Shown in pieces: positions 7,393-16,307 of a stretch of 64,000 nucleotides of DNA (position 1 is the first letter of the stretch; every line of letters begins with the position of its first letter). The translations under genes were made by a program, and so were the position numbers. The DNA is from HGM11525 sp036307445. Its GTDB lineage: Bacteria > Bacillota > Clostridia > UBA1381. The stretch lies in NCBI GenBank assembly GCA_036307445.1, contig JAXJXP010000045.1, forward strand, positions 62,001-126,000, read 5' to 3'. Below the pieces are notes generated by a model, which was not told the DNA's origin, searched no databases, and was given only the letters and a program-made list of their open reading frames with translations.

Positions 7393-8388
7393 ATGTTTGA
7401 ATTTTTTATAACAAAGCCGCTTGGCTTTATTATTCAGTTTATTTATAACATAGTACAAAACTACGGCTGGTCAATTGTACTTTTTACTGTTGTTGTTAAG
7501 CTGTTGCTGCTTCCGCTTCAGATAAAGTCGCAGAAGAGTATGAAGAAGCAACAAAAAATTCAGCCGATTATTGCACAGTTGCAGAAAAAGTATGCAAACG
7601 ATAAGGAAAAGCTTCAGACAGAAATGATGAAGATTTATAAGGAAAATAATGTAAGTATGACAGGTGGTTGCCTGCCGCTTCTTATTCAGTTTCCTATACT
7701 TATAGGTTTGTATAATGTAATACAAAGACCTCTTAGCTATCTTTTGAATGTGGATTTTAAGCTTGATAGTGTTATTGCACGCATCAGCGATGTTATTGCT
7801 AAAATGGCGGCTGACCCTGTAGTTACTCATGCGGTTGAAGGTCTTAAAAATCTTGAGCCTGCAGCACTTGCGGAAAGAATTCACAAGACATATCAGATTC
7901 AATTTCTTACATGGACAAGATATCTTGAAGAAACAGTTGGCGGTTTTTCGGACTGGGTACTTAATTTTAATTTCCTCGGTCTGGACTTGTCAAAGAATCC
8001 TTCAGCAGGAATATCAGCAATCTTTAGCGGAAACTTTGAAAATTTAAGTACTATTTTGTTACTTTTAATTCCTGCGGTTGCTGTCTTTGCAACATGGCTA
8101 TCTATGAAACAGAGCCAGAAAATGACATCGGCAAAGAATACGGACGATATGGCAGATACTGCGGCAACAATGAACTCAATGACAAAGTCGATGAATTATA
8201 TGATGCCGATAATGACCGGTGTGTTTACTTTCACACTTCCGGCTGCTATGGGTGTATATTGGATAACATCAAGTATTATGCAGATTGTAACACAGTATAT
8301 TCTTAATGTTTATTTAGATAAGAAGGAGGATGATTTCGTTGTTAAAATTCCCGAAAAAAACAGAAAAAACAGCAAAAAGCATAGATGA
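7393..8388 (+). CDS. yidC: membrane protein insertase YidC/OxaI
   Basis: A 331-residue insertase of the short Gram-positive type, without the large periplasmic domain of proteobacterial YidC. Hydrophobic helices are visible at about 6-40, 85-115, 215-235 and 275-305. The cytoplasmic hairpin between the first two is rich in Lys and Gln, and the conserved PLLIQFPILIGLYNVI lies near residue 95. No lipobox is present, unlike SpoIIIJ-type lipoproteins. The end is basic (KIPEKNRKNSKKHR). AAAGGAAATG gives its ribosome-binding site. Its 3' end overlaps jag by about 50 bases. Confidence 0.95.
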   Translation: MFEFFITKPLGFIIQFIYNIVQNYGWSIVLFTVVVKLLLLPLQIKSQKSMKKQQKIQPIIAQLQKKYANDKEKLQTEMMKIYKENNVSMTGGCLPLLIQFPILIGLYNVIQRPLSYLLNVDFKLDSVIARISDVIAKMAADPVVTHAVEGLKNLEPAALAERIHKTYQIQFLTWTRYLEETVGGFSDWVLNFNFLGLDLSKNPSAGISAIFSGNFENLSTILLLLIPAVAVFATWLSMKQSQKMTSAKNTDDMADTAATMNSMTKSMNYMMPIMTGVFTFTLPAAMGVYWITSSIMQIVTQYILNVYLDKKEDDFVVKIPEKNRKNSKKHR

Positions 8389-9091
8389 AGCTAAAGAGCT
8401 TCTTTTAGCAGAGCTTGGACTGTCAGAGAATGAGGTGGAGTTCACTGTCGTAGAAGAGGGAACTAAGGGCTTTCTTGGCTTAGGTGCCAAAGAAGCAGTT
8501 GTAGCTGCAGAGGTTAAGGACGTTGTATCATCAGTAGCAAAAAAGTTCCTCACTAACCTTTTTGAAACAATGAACCTCAATGTCGAGGTAAAAACAGACC
8601 TTAACGAGAATATGCTTAATATAGAGCTGGTAGGCGATAATCTCGGTATTGTAATCGGTAAGAGAGGAGATACCTTAGATAGTATCCAGTATCTTACATC
8701 ACTTGTTGTAAACAGTATGACCGACGATTATATCAAGGTTACAATAGATGCAGAAAACTACCGTCAGAAACGCCACGATTCGCTTATTGCGCTTTCTGAG
8801 CGTCTTGCGCAAAAGGTTGCAAAAACCGGCAGAAAGCATACTTTAGAGCCGATGAATCCTTATGAACGCAGAATTATTCACGCAAATCTTCAGTCAAATG
8901 ATAAGGTTACAACCTTCTCTGTGGGTGAGGAGCCTTACCGTAAGGTAGTAATTTCTCCTAAAAATCCGAGACCGTACTCAAGAAACAGATACTCGGAAAA
9001 GAAGAGCAGCTTCGGCGGCTATTCTAATGGTTACGAAGCAACAGAATACACACCGTCATATTCAGATAGTGTTGAAGATAGCGAAGAATAA
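8339..9091 (+). CDS. jag: Jag/KhpB RNA-binding protein
   Basis: Domains in order: Jag-N (FPKKTEKTAKSIDEAKELLL to about residue 55), a KH domain with GKRG near residues 107-110, and an R3H domain with RRIIH near 177-181, followed by a Ser/Tyr-rich tail. KhpB works with KhpA on RNA and influences cell division and wall synthesis. I choose TTG 8339 because GGAGG lies nine bases upstream; ATG 8330 directly abuts that GGAGG, which leaves no spacing. The gene starts inside yidC, a coupled overlap. Confidence 0.92.
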   Translation: MLKFPKKTEKTAKSIDEAKELLLAELGLSENEVEFTVVEEGTKGFLGLGAKEAVVAAEVKDVVSSVAKKFLTNLFETMNLNVEVKTDLNENMLNIELVGDNLGIVIGKRGDTLDSIQYLTSLVVNSMTDDYIKVTIDAENYRQKRHDSLIALSERLAQKVAKTGRKHTLEPMNPYERRIIHANLQSNDKVTTFSVGEEPYRKVVISPKNPRPYSRNRYSEKKSSFGGYSNGYEATEYTPSYSDSVEDSEE

Positions 9092-9103
9092 GGAGTAGTA
9101 CTT

Positions 9104-9835
9104 ATGTCAGGACATTCTAAATGGAGCACCATTAAACGTAAGAAGGGTGCGAATGATGCTCAAAGAGCAAAAATTTTCACAAAAATTGCAAGAGAGATTA
9201 TAGTTGCTGTTAAGTCGGGCGGGCCTGAGCCTGATAACAACTCAAGCCTTAAGGACGCAATTGCCAAAGCAAGAGCGGCAAATATGCCAAACGATAATAT
9301 CAATCGTACAATCAAGAAAGCAGCCGGCACAACCGATGGTGACAACTACGAGAATATCACATACGAGGGCTATGGTCCGAACGGTGTTGCAGTTATTGTT
9401 GAGGCACTTTCTGATAACAGAAACAGAACTGCTGCTGATGTCCGCCACTATTTTGATAAATTTGGCGGGAATATGGGTCAGACAGGCTGTGTAAGCTTTA
9501 TGTTTGACCGTAAGGGTGTAATTGTAATCGAAAATGACGATATTGACGAGGATACAATCACAATGGACGCTCTTGAAGCAGGTGCTGAGGATATTGAAAT
9601 TGATGAAGAGTGTATTGAAATCACAACCGATCCTGATGATTTCCATACCGTAAGAGATGCTCTTGAAGGCAAATATGAATTTTCAAGTGCTGAAATCACA
9701 ATGGTACCGCAGACAATGGTAACATTAACCGACGAGGAACAGATTAAGATGATGACGAAGCTCATCGAAAACCTTGAGGATAATGACGATGTTCAGAACA
9801 TCTATCATAACTGGGATGCTCCAGAAGAGGAATAG
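9104..9835 (+). CDS. yebC: YebC/PmpR family protein
   Basis: A 243-residue protein starting with the family signature MSGHSKWSTIKRKKGANDA and including the conserved GPNGVAVIVEALSDNRNRTA. It is acidic towards the C-terminus. YebC-type proteins are described as transcriptional regulators and, more recently, as translation factors that relieve ribosome stalling on proline-rich stretches. Which role applies here is not visible. It follows jag by 12 bases and ends the operon at a strong terminator. In many Firmicutes jag is followed by mnmE, so this neighbour is different. Confidence 0.94.
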   Translation: MSGHSKWSTIKRKKGANDAQRAKIFTKIAREIIVAVKSGGPEPDNNSSLKDAIAKARAANMPNDNINRTIKKAAGTTDGDNYENITYEGYGPNGVAVIVEALSDNRNRTAADVRHYFDKFGGNMGQTGCVSFMFDRKGVIVIENDDIDEDTITMDALEAGAEDIEIDEECIEITTDPDDFHTVRDALEGKYEFSSAEITMVPQTMVTLTDEEQIKMMTKLIENLEDNDDVQNIYHNWDAPEEE

Positions 9836-9843
9836 TAATTTTT

Positions 9844-9872
9844 ACCCGACTGAAAAGTCGGGTATTTTTTTA
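9844..9872 (+). terminator. rho-independent terminator after yebC
   Basis: ACCCGACT/AGTCGGGT stem of eight pairs with a GAAA tetraloop, followed by ATTTTTTTAT. Confidence 0.93.
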
Positions 9873-9911
9873 TTTTGTGTCATATACATTATAGATAGGA
9901 GGGAGATAGAT

Positions 9912-10757
9912 ATGTTTACTGTTTTCAGTTTAAGGAAGCTTGCATATTACTTAGTTATTTTAGCTTGCTTTGTTATAGGTGCAGGTGCTATTCATACCGA
10001 AGAAAAAGATACTGAGCTTGTTGTATTAATGTATCACAGCATATTAAAGGATACAGAACGAACCGGAAAGTACATAGTAAGACCTGATAGTCTTGAATCG
10101 GATATTAAATACCTTAATGAGCATGGATATAAAAGTGTTTCTGCAAGAGATGTAATAAATTTTTCGAAAGGTGAAGGTTCTATTCCGCAAAAATCATATC
10201 TTCTGACTTTTGATGACGGTTGCTATAACAATCTTGTCTATGCTTTGCCTTTGCTCGAAAAATATGACGCATATGCAATTGTTTCAATAGTTGGTAAATA
10301 CAGTGAAAAATTTTCCGAGCTTAATGAGGCGAATGCGGCTTACAGCTATTTAAGATGGTGTGATATTGAAGAGCTTATAAAAAGTGGCAGAGTAGAGATC
10401 GGAAATCACAGCTATGACTATCACGATATAAAAGGCGGAACAATCGGAGCAAAAATAGGAAAATATGAGGAAAAAGAAAAATATAGTAAGCGTTTTTATG
10501 AGGATATGAACAAAACTCATACATTACTTCAGAAAAATTGCGGTATAGAGTCGGTTGTTTACACATATCCGTATGGTGCTTATTGTGAAGAGTCGGAAAA
10601 GCTTTTAGCTGAAAACGGATACTTAATGACCTTTACCTGCACAGAAGGAAAAAATTTTATTGATAAAAGTTCTGAAAGTATAAAATTATTAAAAAGATTT
10701 AACAGACACGGAAACCTTAATACAAATGATTTTTTTGAAAAGTGCAAAATAGGCTGA
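9912..10757 (+). CDS. polysaccharide deacetylase, membrane-anchored or secreted
   Basis: A 281-residue NodB-homology protein. The N-terminus has a hydrophobic segment (residues about 9-26) acting as signal or anchor. Catalytic motifs are TFDDG at 99-103 and HSYDYH at 166-171, with the late YPYGAY motif. Such enzymes remove acetyl groups from peptidoglycan or other GlcNAc/MurNAc polymers outside the cell. ATG 9912 follows AGGAGGGAGAT; the longer open frame from 9774 overlaps yebC and is rejected. It sits just upstream of a D,D-carboxypeptidase and the spore protease gene, so a role in wall or cortex modification is plausible but unproven. Confidence 0.9.
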   Translation: MFTVFSLRKLAYYLVILACFVIGAGAIHTEEKDTELVVLMYHSILKDTERTGKYIVRPDSLESDIKYLNEHGYKSVSARDVINFSKGEGSIPQKSYLLTFDDGCYNNLVYALPLLEKYDAYAIVSIVGKYSEKFSELNEANAAYSYLRWCDIEELIKSGRVEIGNHSYDYHDIKGGTIGAKIGKYEEKEKYSKRFYEDMNKTHTLLQKNCGIESVVYTYPYGAYCEESEKLLAENGYLMTFTCTEGKNFIDKSSESIKLLKRFNRHGNLNTNDFFEKCKIG

Positions 10758-10776
10758 CCGCTCATTATGGGCGGTC
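10756..10776 (+). terminator. possible weak terminator after the deacetylase gene
   Basis: GACCGC/GCGGTC six-base stem with a nine-base loop overlaps the stop codon. The following tract TTGTTGT is a poor T run, so it may only attenuate transcription. Confidence 0.45.
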
Positions 10777-10836
10777 TTGTTGTATATGTAGTAGATAAAT
10801 TGCAGATAATAAATAAAAAGAAAGGTAGGGTAAAAA

Positions 10837-11967
10837 ATGAAAAAATTAATTTCGATGATATTATCATTATCGCTAATAACGATAGTTATTCCTGCAAGTG
10901 CAGAAGATGTTGCAACGTCTGCAAAGGCATCAATTCTGATAGAGCAGGAAACTGGAAGAGTTCTTCAGGAAAAGGAAGCGGATACAAGACTTCCTATTGC
11001 AAGTGTTACCAAAATTATGACGATGCTTCTTATTATGGAAGAGATTGACGGCGGCAGACTTACTCTTGCGGATAAAGTAACGGTAAGTGAGTATGCAATG
11101 AGTATGGGTGGGTCGACAATGTTTCTGGAAGCAGGAGAGGTTTTGACGGTAAGTGATATGCTAAAGGGAATTGCGGTTGCTTCGGCAAATGATGGATGTG
11201 TCGCAATGGCAGAGTATATTTCGGGCAGCACGGATGCATTTATTTCGCTTATGAATAAGAGGGCGAAAGAACTTGGTATGAATAATACTAACTTTATGAA
11301 CACAAACGGTCTTGATGCAGACGGACACTATTCATCTGCCAGAGATGTGGCTATTATGGCAAGAGAGCTATGTAAGCACGAAAAGATTTTTGACTATACA
11401 ACAATATGGACGGATAGCTTAAGGGACGGTAAATTTGAACTTGCAAACACAAACAAGCTTGTGCGTTTCTACCGTGGTGCAACAGGACTTAAAACAGGCT
11501 CTACCGACCTTGCGGGCTGCTGTCTTTGTGCAAGTGCGACGAGAGATGGATTGTCGCTTATATCTGTGGTTTTGGGGGCACCGACGTCAAAGGAAAGATT
11601 TGCGGATGCAAGCGGGCTTTTAGACTACGGTTTTGCAAATTACAGAGTTGTCAGACCTGTTTCAAAGGGAGAAGCGCTTGGCTCTGTAAAGGTAAGAAAG
11701 GGAATTAGTGATGTTGTTAGTGCAGTAACGGCGTCGGATTTTTCGGAAGTGGTTAATAAAAATGATATGTCGGAGATAGAAACCAACGTAACACTGGCAG
11801 AGAATATTACTGCACCGGTGGCAGTGGGGGAGGTAATAGGAAGAGCGGAGTTTATAATGGGCGGTAAGTCAATAGGCTCGGTCGACTTGATAGCGGAATG
11901 TGATGTTGAAAAGAAAAGCTTTCTTGCAATTCTTTCCGATATTTTAAGAAGTATAGTTGGTGCATAA
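10837..11967 (+). CDS. D-alanyl-D-alanine carboxypeptidase (PBP5/DacF type), first of three
   Basis: A 376-residue low-molecular-weight penicillin-binding protein that trims the terminal D-Ala of peptidoglycan stem peptides. There is a signal peptide to about residue 22 (ASA-ED). Active-site motifs are SVTK at 56-59, SAN at 116-118 and KTG at 219-221, followed by the PBP5-type C-terminal beta domain and a short hydrophobic or amphipathic end (FLAILSDILRSIVGA) that likely touches the membrane. The ribosome-binding site AAAGGTAGGG precedes ATG. It is followed 12 bases later by gpr, so a sporulation-linked DacF role is possible. Confidence 0.94.
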   Translation: MKKLISMILSLSLITIVIPASAEDVATSAKASILIEQETGRVLQEKEADTRLPIASVTKIMTMLLIMEEIDGGRLTLADKVTVSEYAMSMGGSTMFLEAGEVLTVSDMLKGIAVASANDGCVAMAEYISGSTDAFISLMNKRAKELGMNNTNFMNTNGLDADGHYSSARDVAIMARELCKHEKIFDYTTIWTDSLRDGKFELANTNKLVRFYRGATGLKTGSTDLAGCCLCASATRDGLSLISVVLGAPTSKERFADASGLLDYGFANYRVVRPVSKGEALGSVKVRKGISDVVSAVTASDFSEVVNKNDMSEIETNVTLAENITAPVAVGEVIGRAEFIMGGKSIGSVDLIAECDVEKKSFLAILSDILRSIVGA

Positions 11968-11979
11968 GGGGGAAACGGA

Positions 11980-12807
11980 TTGTTAAACAGAACAGATTTG
12001 GCCCTTGAAGCACACGAATCTTCGTGGGGAGAGGGAGTGAAATTAACAAGAAAGAATCATAATGGTACCGAAATTGTTGAAGTTCTGGTAGAAACGGAGG
12101 AAGCTGCAAAGCGACTTCAAAAACCAAGAGGAAGATATATAACTATAAAAGCGAGGGAGCTTTTGTATGATACTGACGTTTATCAGACAGTATGCAAGGT
12201 GCTCTCTGAAAGCATACAAAAACTTACTGATACAAGAAAGGATATTCTTGTTGCAGGACTTGGTAATCGTGCAATAACTCCTGATGCTCTTGGACCCGAA
12301 GTTGTTTCAAGAGTATTTGTTACCAATCATATAAAAGAACAGCTACAATACGATTTCGTAGAAAAGCTTGGCAGAGTTTCTGCGATTGCCCCCGGAGTTT
12401 TAGGCACTACGGGAATGGAAACATCCGAAATATTAAAGGGTATAGTAAACGAAAAAAAGCCTGAGCTGGTTATAGTTGTAGATGCCTTTGCGGCAAGTGA
12501 TGCAAACAATATTTCCACCACAATACAGGTTTCTGATACAGGTCTTACACCTGGAGGCGGTGTGGGAAACAGGCGAAGTGCGATAAATGAGGATATGCTT
12601 GGTGTACCTGTGATTGCAATAGGAGTACCAACAGTAGTTGATGCAGATATCTTAAGCGGCGGAAAATGGGGAGGAAAAAACCTTGTCGTTACACCTAAGG
12701 AAATCGACCTTGTTATAGACCGAGCGGCTAAAACGATTGCCAATGGTATTAATATGGCAGCACACCCCGACCTTACCATAGAAGAGATTGAAAGCTATGT
12801 CGGCTAA
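11980..12807 (+). CDS. gpr: GPR germination protease (spore protease)
   Basis: A 275-residue protein of the A25 peptidase family, which degrades small acid-soluble spore proteins during germination. Family landmarks are NRTDLALEAHE at the N-terminus (part of the autoprocessed propeptide region), LVAGLGNRAITPDALGP near residue 90, APGVLGTTGMET and VSDTGLTPGGGVGNRR. The start is TTG 11980 with AAGGGGG upstream. The gene is strong evidence that the organism belongs to a spore-forming lineage. No spoIIP follows, although gpr and spoIIP are often neighbours; the next genes are an M16 pair from their own promoter. Confidence 0.95.
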   Translation: MLNRTDLALEAHESSWGEGVKLTRKNHNGTEIVEVLVETEEAAKRLQKPRGRYITIKARELLYDTDVYQTVCKVLSESIQKLTDTRKDILVAGLGNRAITPDALGPEVVSRVFVTNHIKEQLQYDFVEKLGRVSAIAPGVLGTTGMETSEILKGIVNEKKPELVIVVDAFAASDANNISTTIQVSDTGLTPGGGVGNRRSAINEDMLGVPVIAIGVPTVVDADILSGGKWGGKNLVVTPKEIDLVIDRAAKTIANGINMAAHPDLTIEEIESYVG

Positions 12808-12811
12808 TGGC

Positions 12812-12840
12812 TTGACAGCAAAGGAAAAAAGATGTAAAAT
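12812..12840 (+). promoter_or_regulatory. sigma-A promoter for the M16 peptidase operon
   Basis: TTGACA (12812-12817), 17-base spacer, TAAAAT (12835-12840), beginning four bases after the gpr stop. Confidence 0.88.
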
Positions 12841-12851
12841 ATATCCATTAT

Positions 12852-12865
12852 GTAAAGTGCTTTAC
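12852..12865. promoter_or_regulatory. palindrome near the transcription start of the M16 operon
   Basis: GTAAAG-TG-CTTTAC, a perfect 6+6 palindrome about +5 to +18 from the predicted start and just before the CGGAGG ribosome-binding site. It may be an operator; no regulator is identified. Confidence 0.35.
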
Positions 12866-12886
12866 TTTACTTTTCGGAGGTAATAA

Positions 12887-14152
12887 ATGTTACAGACCAG
12901 AGCGATAAATGAAAATATTACTCTTTCCTATATCCCGATGGGAAAGCTTAAAACTACAACGATTGGATTTTATATCCATTGTCCACTTGATAAGAAAACT
13001 GCATCCTGTAATGCACTTCTTGCATCGGTGTTAAAACAAGGTTCAAATGAATATCCGACAAGAGAGCTTTTAACTAAAAGACTTGATGAACTATACGGTT
13101 CAACCCTTGCGGCTGGCGTCAGCAAAAAGGGCGAGGACCATATTCTATCTTTTGAGGCTGAGTGCATATCTGATAAATATACTATGGGCGGAGAAAAGCT
13201 TTTAAGTCAGCTTGTATCTGTTCTTTTTGGCGTGATTTTTTCTCCGGCAATGGTTGACGGAAAATTCAGGAACGACGTATTTGAGCAGGAAAAGAAAAAC
13301 CTTATTGACCGCATACGAGCTTCTGTTAATGATAAGAGAACTTATGCAAATGAGCGACTTTGTCAGATTACAAGTGAGGGTACTGCTTATGAGGTTTCAA
13401 GACTTGGAGATGAAAAAATCGTTTCTGAGATAGATAATAGTGAGCTTTATGAATACTATAAGAATATGATTACTTCGTCTAAGATTGACGTTTTTGCGGC
13501 AGGAGAAACGGATGTTGATGCATTGGCTGGGAGTTTGTCCGATTTGGTGTCGGGAAAGACTTTCAAGAATGCGGAACTGCCAAGATGTGAAATTCTTACA
13601 AAAGCAGAAAAAGTTAAAACTGTAACCGAGAATATGGACGTAACACAGGGCAAACTTGCAATGAGCTTTACAACCGGTATAAAGCCTACCGATGAGGCTA
13701 ACTGGGGAATGATAGTTGCAAACAGTATTTTTGGCGGCGGAGCACACTCGAAACTGTTTAACAATGTTCGTGAAAAGCTTTCTCTTGCATATTATGCCGG
13801 AAGTCAGCTTCATAAATTTAAAGGCTTTATAGCAGTAAATGCGGGAGTTGAGTTTGAGAATTTCAAGAAGGCTTATGACGAAATTTTAGTACAGCTTGAT
13901 GAGCTTAAAAATGGAAACATAAACGACAATGAATTTACAGCGGCAAAGATGTCTCTTATAAACAGCCTTAATTCCTACTATGACGATCAACTTTATATGC
14001 AGAGCTTTTACCTAGGAGAAAAGGTTGCAGGTACAGGTTATGATATAGATTACTATATCAAAAAGATTGAAGAGGTTACTATAAACGATGTAACAAAAGC
14101 CGCTAAGAGCATAGAGCTTAACAGCGTTTACTATCTTGCGGGGAGGGAATAA
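12887..14152 (+). CDS. yfmF: M16-family peptidase-like protein, YfmF type, without zinc motif
   Basis: A 421-residue pitrilysin-fold protein. The HxxEH zinc motif expected near the N-terminus is absent, as is usual for the YfmF half of the YfmF-YfmH pair. The second-half M16 signature is visible around residue 275 (ANSIFGGGAHSKLFNNVREKLSLAYYAGS), matching the substrate-binding R-x-Y-type motif of M16 partners. YfmF/YfmH family members are known in Bacillus in relation to elongation factor P modification. CGGAGG precedes ATG 12887. It is probably a heterodimer partner of the next gene. Confidence 0.9.
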   Translation: MLQTRAINENITLSYIPMGKLKTTTIGFYIHCPLDKKTASCNALLASVLKQGSNEYPTRELLTKRLDELYGSTLAAGVSKKGEDHILSFEAECISDKYTMGGEKLLSQLVSVLFGVIFSPAMVDGKFRNDVFEQEKKNLIDRIRASVNDKRTYANERLCQITSEGTAYEVSRLGDEKIVSEIDNSELYEYYKNMITSSKIDVFAAGETDVDALAGSLSDLVSGKTFKNAELPRCEILTKAEKVKTVTENMDVTQGKLAMSFTTGIKPTDEANWGMIVANSIFGGGAHSKLFNNVREKLSLAYYAGSQLHKFKGFIAVNAGVEFENFKKAYDEILVQLDELKNGNINDNEFTAAKMSLINSLNSYYDDQLYMQSFYLGEKVAGTGYDIDYYIKKIEEVTINDVTKAAKSIELNSVYYLAGRE

Positions 14153-14156
14153 GCCG

Positions 14157-15437
14157 ATGGAAAAAAGAACAGACAAATTTACCGGCGAAAGACTTTATTA
14201 TAGCAAGCATCCGAGCGGATTATCAATTTACATTATGCCGAGAAAGGATTATTCCTCAAGCTATGCGATATTCGGTACACGCTACGGCTCTGTTGACTCG
14301 GAGTTTCGTGTGCCGGGCGAGGATAAAATAACCAAAGTACCTGACGGAATTGCACATTACCTTGAGCATAAGATGTTCGACCAGCCTGATGGCAGTAATG
14401 TTTTTGACAAGTTCTCAAAATTCGGCGGTAATGCAAACGCATTTACCAGCTTTAATATGACCTGTTATCTCTTTTCTTGCACGGATTGCTTTAACGATAA
14501 CCTAAAAACCCTTATGGACTATGTTCAAAGCCCCTATTTTACAAAGGAAAGCGTACAAAAGGAGCAGGGAATAATCGGTCAGGAAATTAAGATGTATGAC
14601 GATAATGCACCGTGGAGAGTGTTCTTTAATCTGCTTGGCTGTCTTTACCACAACCATCCTGTAAAGCTTGATATTGCGGGCACAGTCGAAAGTATTTCAA
14701 AAATAGACGAAGAGCTTCTTTATAAGTGCTATAATACATTCTATAATCTTTCAAATATGGCTATATTTGTAACGGGAGATTTGGATGTTGAGGAAACTCT
14801 TTCAGTAATTGAGGGTTCAATTAAAAATAATGAGCCTTTTACAGAAGAGATTGAAAGAATTTATCCCGAAGAGCCTGATACGATAGCATCAGCATATTGT
14901 GAACAGAAAATATCCGTTGCACAGCCGATTTTTATGATAGGCTGGAAGGATACAGATGTTGGATATGGCGGCGAAAAACTGCTCAAGAAATCTATTGAGA
15001 TGGATATTCTTTGCGAAATGCTTTTTGGTAAAAGTACAAAGCTTTATAACAGACTTTATGCAGACGGACTTATAAACAACAGCTTTTCGGTTGAATTTAA
15101 TCCTCAGATTGCATATGGGTTTACGGCAATTGAAGGGGAGTCTCCTGACCCTAAAAAAGTGTTTGAAGAGATTAAAAAGGAGCTTTCGGAAACTAAGCTT
15201 GTCTGTGAGGATTTTGACCGGATTAAAAAGGTGGTATGGGGCGACTTTATCCGTTCCTTTAATGACATTGAGGGTTATGCTCACAGCTTTATAACCGAGC
15301 TTTTCACAGAGGGCGATTATTTCAGTTACCCTGAAGTTTTTGAAAAGGTTACGTTTGAAGATATAGACAGAAGATTTAAAGAACATTTTAATCCCGAAAA
15401 GGCTGCCTTGTCGGTAGTAAAACCAATCGAAAATTAA
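14157..15437 (+). CDS. yfmH: M16-family zinc peptidase, YfmH type
   Basis: A 426-residue M16 metallopeptidase with the inverted zinc motif HYLEH (in the segment GIAHYLEHKMFDQPDG, residues about 65-80) and the downstream glutamate region KEQGIIGQEIKMYDD. It pairs with the inactive YfmF just upstream, four bases away. ATG 14157 is used because GGGGAGGG lies about ten bases before it; a longer frame starts inside yfmF. The active subunit is inferred to process small peptides or a modified lysine side chain, as proposed for Bacillus YfmH. Confidence 0.91.
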   Translation: MEKRTDKFTGERLYYSKHPSGLSIYIMPRKDYSSSYAIFGTRYGSVDSEFRVPGEDKITKVPDGIAHYLEHKMFDQPDGSNVFDKFSKFGGNANAFTSFNMTCYLFSCTDCFNDNLKTLMDYVQSPYFTKESVQKEQGIIGQEIKMYDDNAPWRVFFNLLGCLYHNHPVKLDIAGTVESISKIDEELLYKCYNTFYNLSNMAIFVTGDLDVEETLSVIEGSIKNNEPFTEEIERIYPEEPDTIASAYCEQKISVAQPIFMIGWKDTDVGYGGEKLLKKSIEMDILCEMLFGKSTKLYNRLYADGLINNSFSVEFNPQIAYGFTAIEGESPDPKKVFEEIKKELSETKLVCEDFDRIKKVVWGDFIRSFNDIEGYAHSFITELFTEGDYFSYPEVFEKVTFEDIDRRFKEHFNPEKAALSVVKPIEN

Positions 15438-15438
15438 C

Positions 15439-15510
15439 AAATTCCGCACAAAAATCCTGCAATATCAGTAATATGGTAACAGCAGGATTTTCTCTAAGGA
15501 GGCGGAATTT
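15439..15510 (+). promoter_or_regulatory. nested double stem covering the zupT ribosome-binding site
   Basis: Two perfect inverted repeats are nested: AAATTCCGC (15439-15447) with GCGGAATTT (15502-15510), and inside it AAAATCCTGC (15451-15460) with GCAGGATTTT (15482-15491). The AAGGAGG ribosome-binding site (15496-15502) lies in the internal asymmetric loop and touches the outer stem. The inner hairpin followed by TTTT could also terminate yfmFH transcription. Confidence 0.65.
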
Positions 15511-15512
15511 TA

Positions 15513-16298
15513 ATGGAAAATGAGGTGCTGTTCGCATTGCTGCTGACTGTATTTGCCGGACTTTCAACCAGTGTCGGCAGCGTGATTGCACTTTTTGCAA
15601 AAAGACAAAACACCAAATTTCTTGCCTGCTCTCTTGGTTTTTCGGCAGGTGTGATGATTTATGTGTCTATGATAGAAATATTTAGCAAAGCAAAAAATTA
15701 TCTGTCAGATGGTCTTGGTGATGTCAGAGGGGCTGTTTTTACGGTAATCTTTTTCTTTGCGGGTATTATTCTAATTGGTCTGATAGACTTTTTTGTGCCG
15801 TCGGCAGAGGGTGATATTGGTGCAAATGATAAAGAGAGCGGCGGAAAAATGCTGGAGAGAATGGGATTTATGACAGCGCTTGCAATAGGAATACATAACT
15901 TCCCTGAAGGTCTTGCGACCTTTACCTCGGCACTTAAGGATCCGCATCTGGGAATAGCTATTGCAGTTGCTATTGCTATTCATAATATCCCTGAAGGAAT
16001 TGCCACATCAGCACCGATATACTTTTCTTCCGGAAGCAGATGGAAAGCGTTCTATGTATCCTTCCTGTCAGGTATGACCGAGCCTGTTGGTGCAATTATT
16101 GGGTATATGGCACTAAGACCGTTTTTCAACGACTTTGTGTTCGGTGCGCTTTTTGCATCGGTGGCAGGGATTATGGTTTTTATTTCCCTTGAAGAGCTTT
16201 TGCCGATGGCGAGAGAAATTGAAAAAAGCAGAGCAACAATTATAGGTGCAGTTTTGGGTATGCTTGTAATGGCAATTAGTCTGTTGCTGTTTATGTAA
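15513..16298 (+). CDS. zupT: ZIP-family divalent metal transporter
   Basis: A 261-residue inner-membrane transporter with eight predicted helices. The helix 4 and 5 metal-binding motifs are intact: IGIHNFPEGLATF and IAIHNIPEGIATSAP, typical of ZupT-type importers of zinc and other divalent cations. The cytoplasmic loop between helices 3 and 4 is short and acidic (SAEGDIGANDKESGG) rather than histidine-rich. The gene follows two M16 zinc-peptidase family members and lies beneath a structured leader, so metal- or structure-dependent control is conceivable but not shown. Confidence 0.93.
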   Translation: MENEVLFALLLTVFAGLSTSVGSVIALFAKRQNTKFLACSLGFSAGVMIYVSMIEIFSKAKNYLSDGLGDVRGAVFTVIFFFAGIILIGLIDFFVPSAEGDIGANDKESGGKMLERMGFMTALAIGIHNFPEGLATFTSALKDPHLGIAIAVAIAIHNIPEGIATSAPIYFSSGSRWKAFYVSFLSGMTEPVGAIIGYMALRPFFNDFVFGALFASVAGIMVFISLEELLPMAREIEKSRATIIGAVLGMLVMAISLLLFM

Positions 16299-16307
16299 AG
16301 GAGAATT

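Noticed and set aside
8330..8388. Frameshift joining yidC and jag
   Set aside because: Both proteins have complete, family-typical ends; the overlap is a normal coupled start with its own GGAGG site.
9242..9646. Antisense open frame of 134 residues opposite yebC
   Set aside because: It lies within a well-supported coding gene, has no ribosome-binding site and shows no recognisable domain.
13397..13813. Antisense frame of 138 residues opposite yfmF
   Set aside because: Composition is typical of a shadow frame, with clusters of Cys, Phe and Lys, and there is no start signal.
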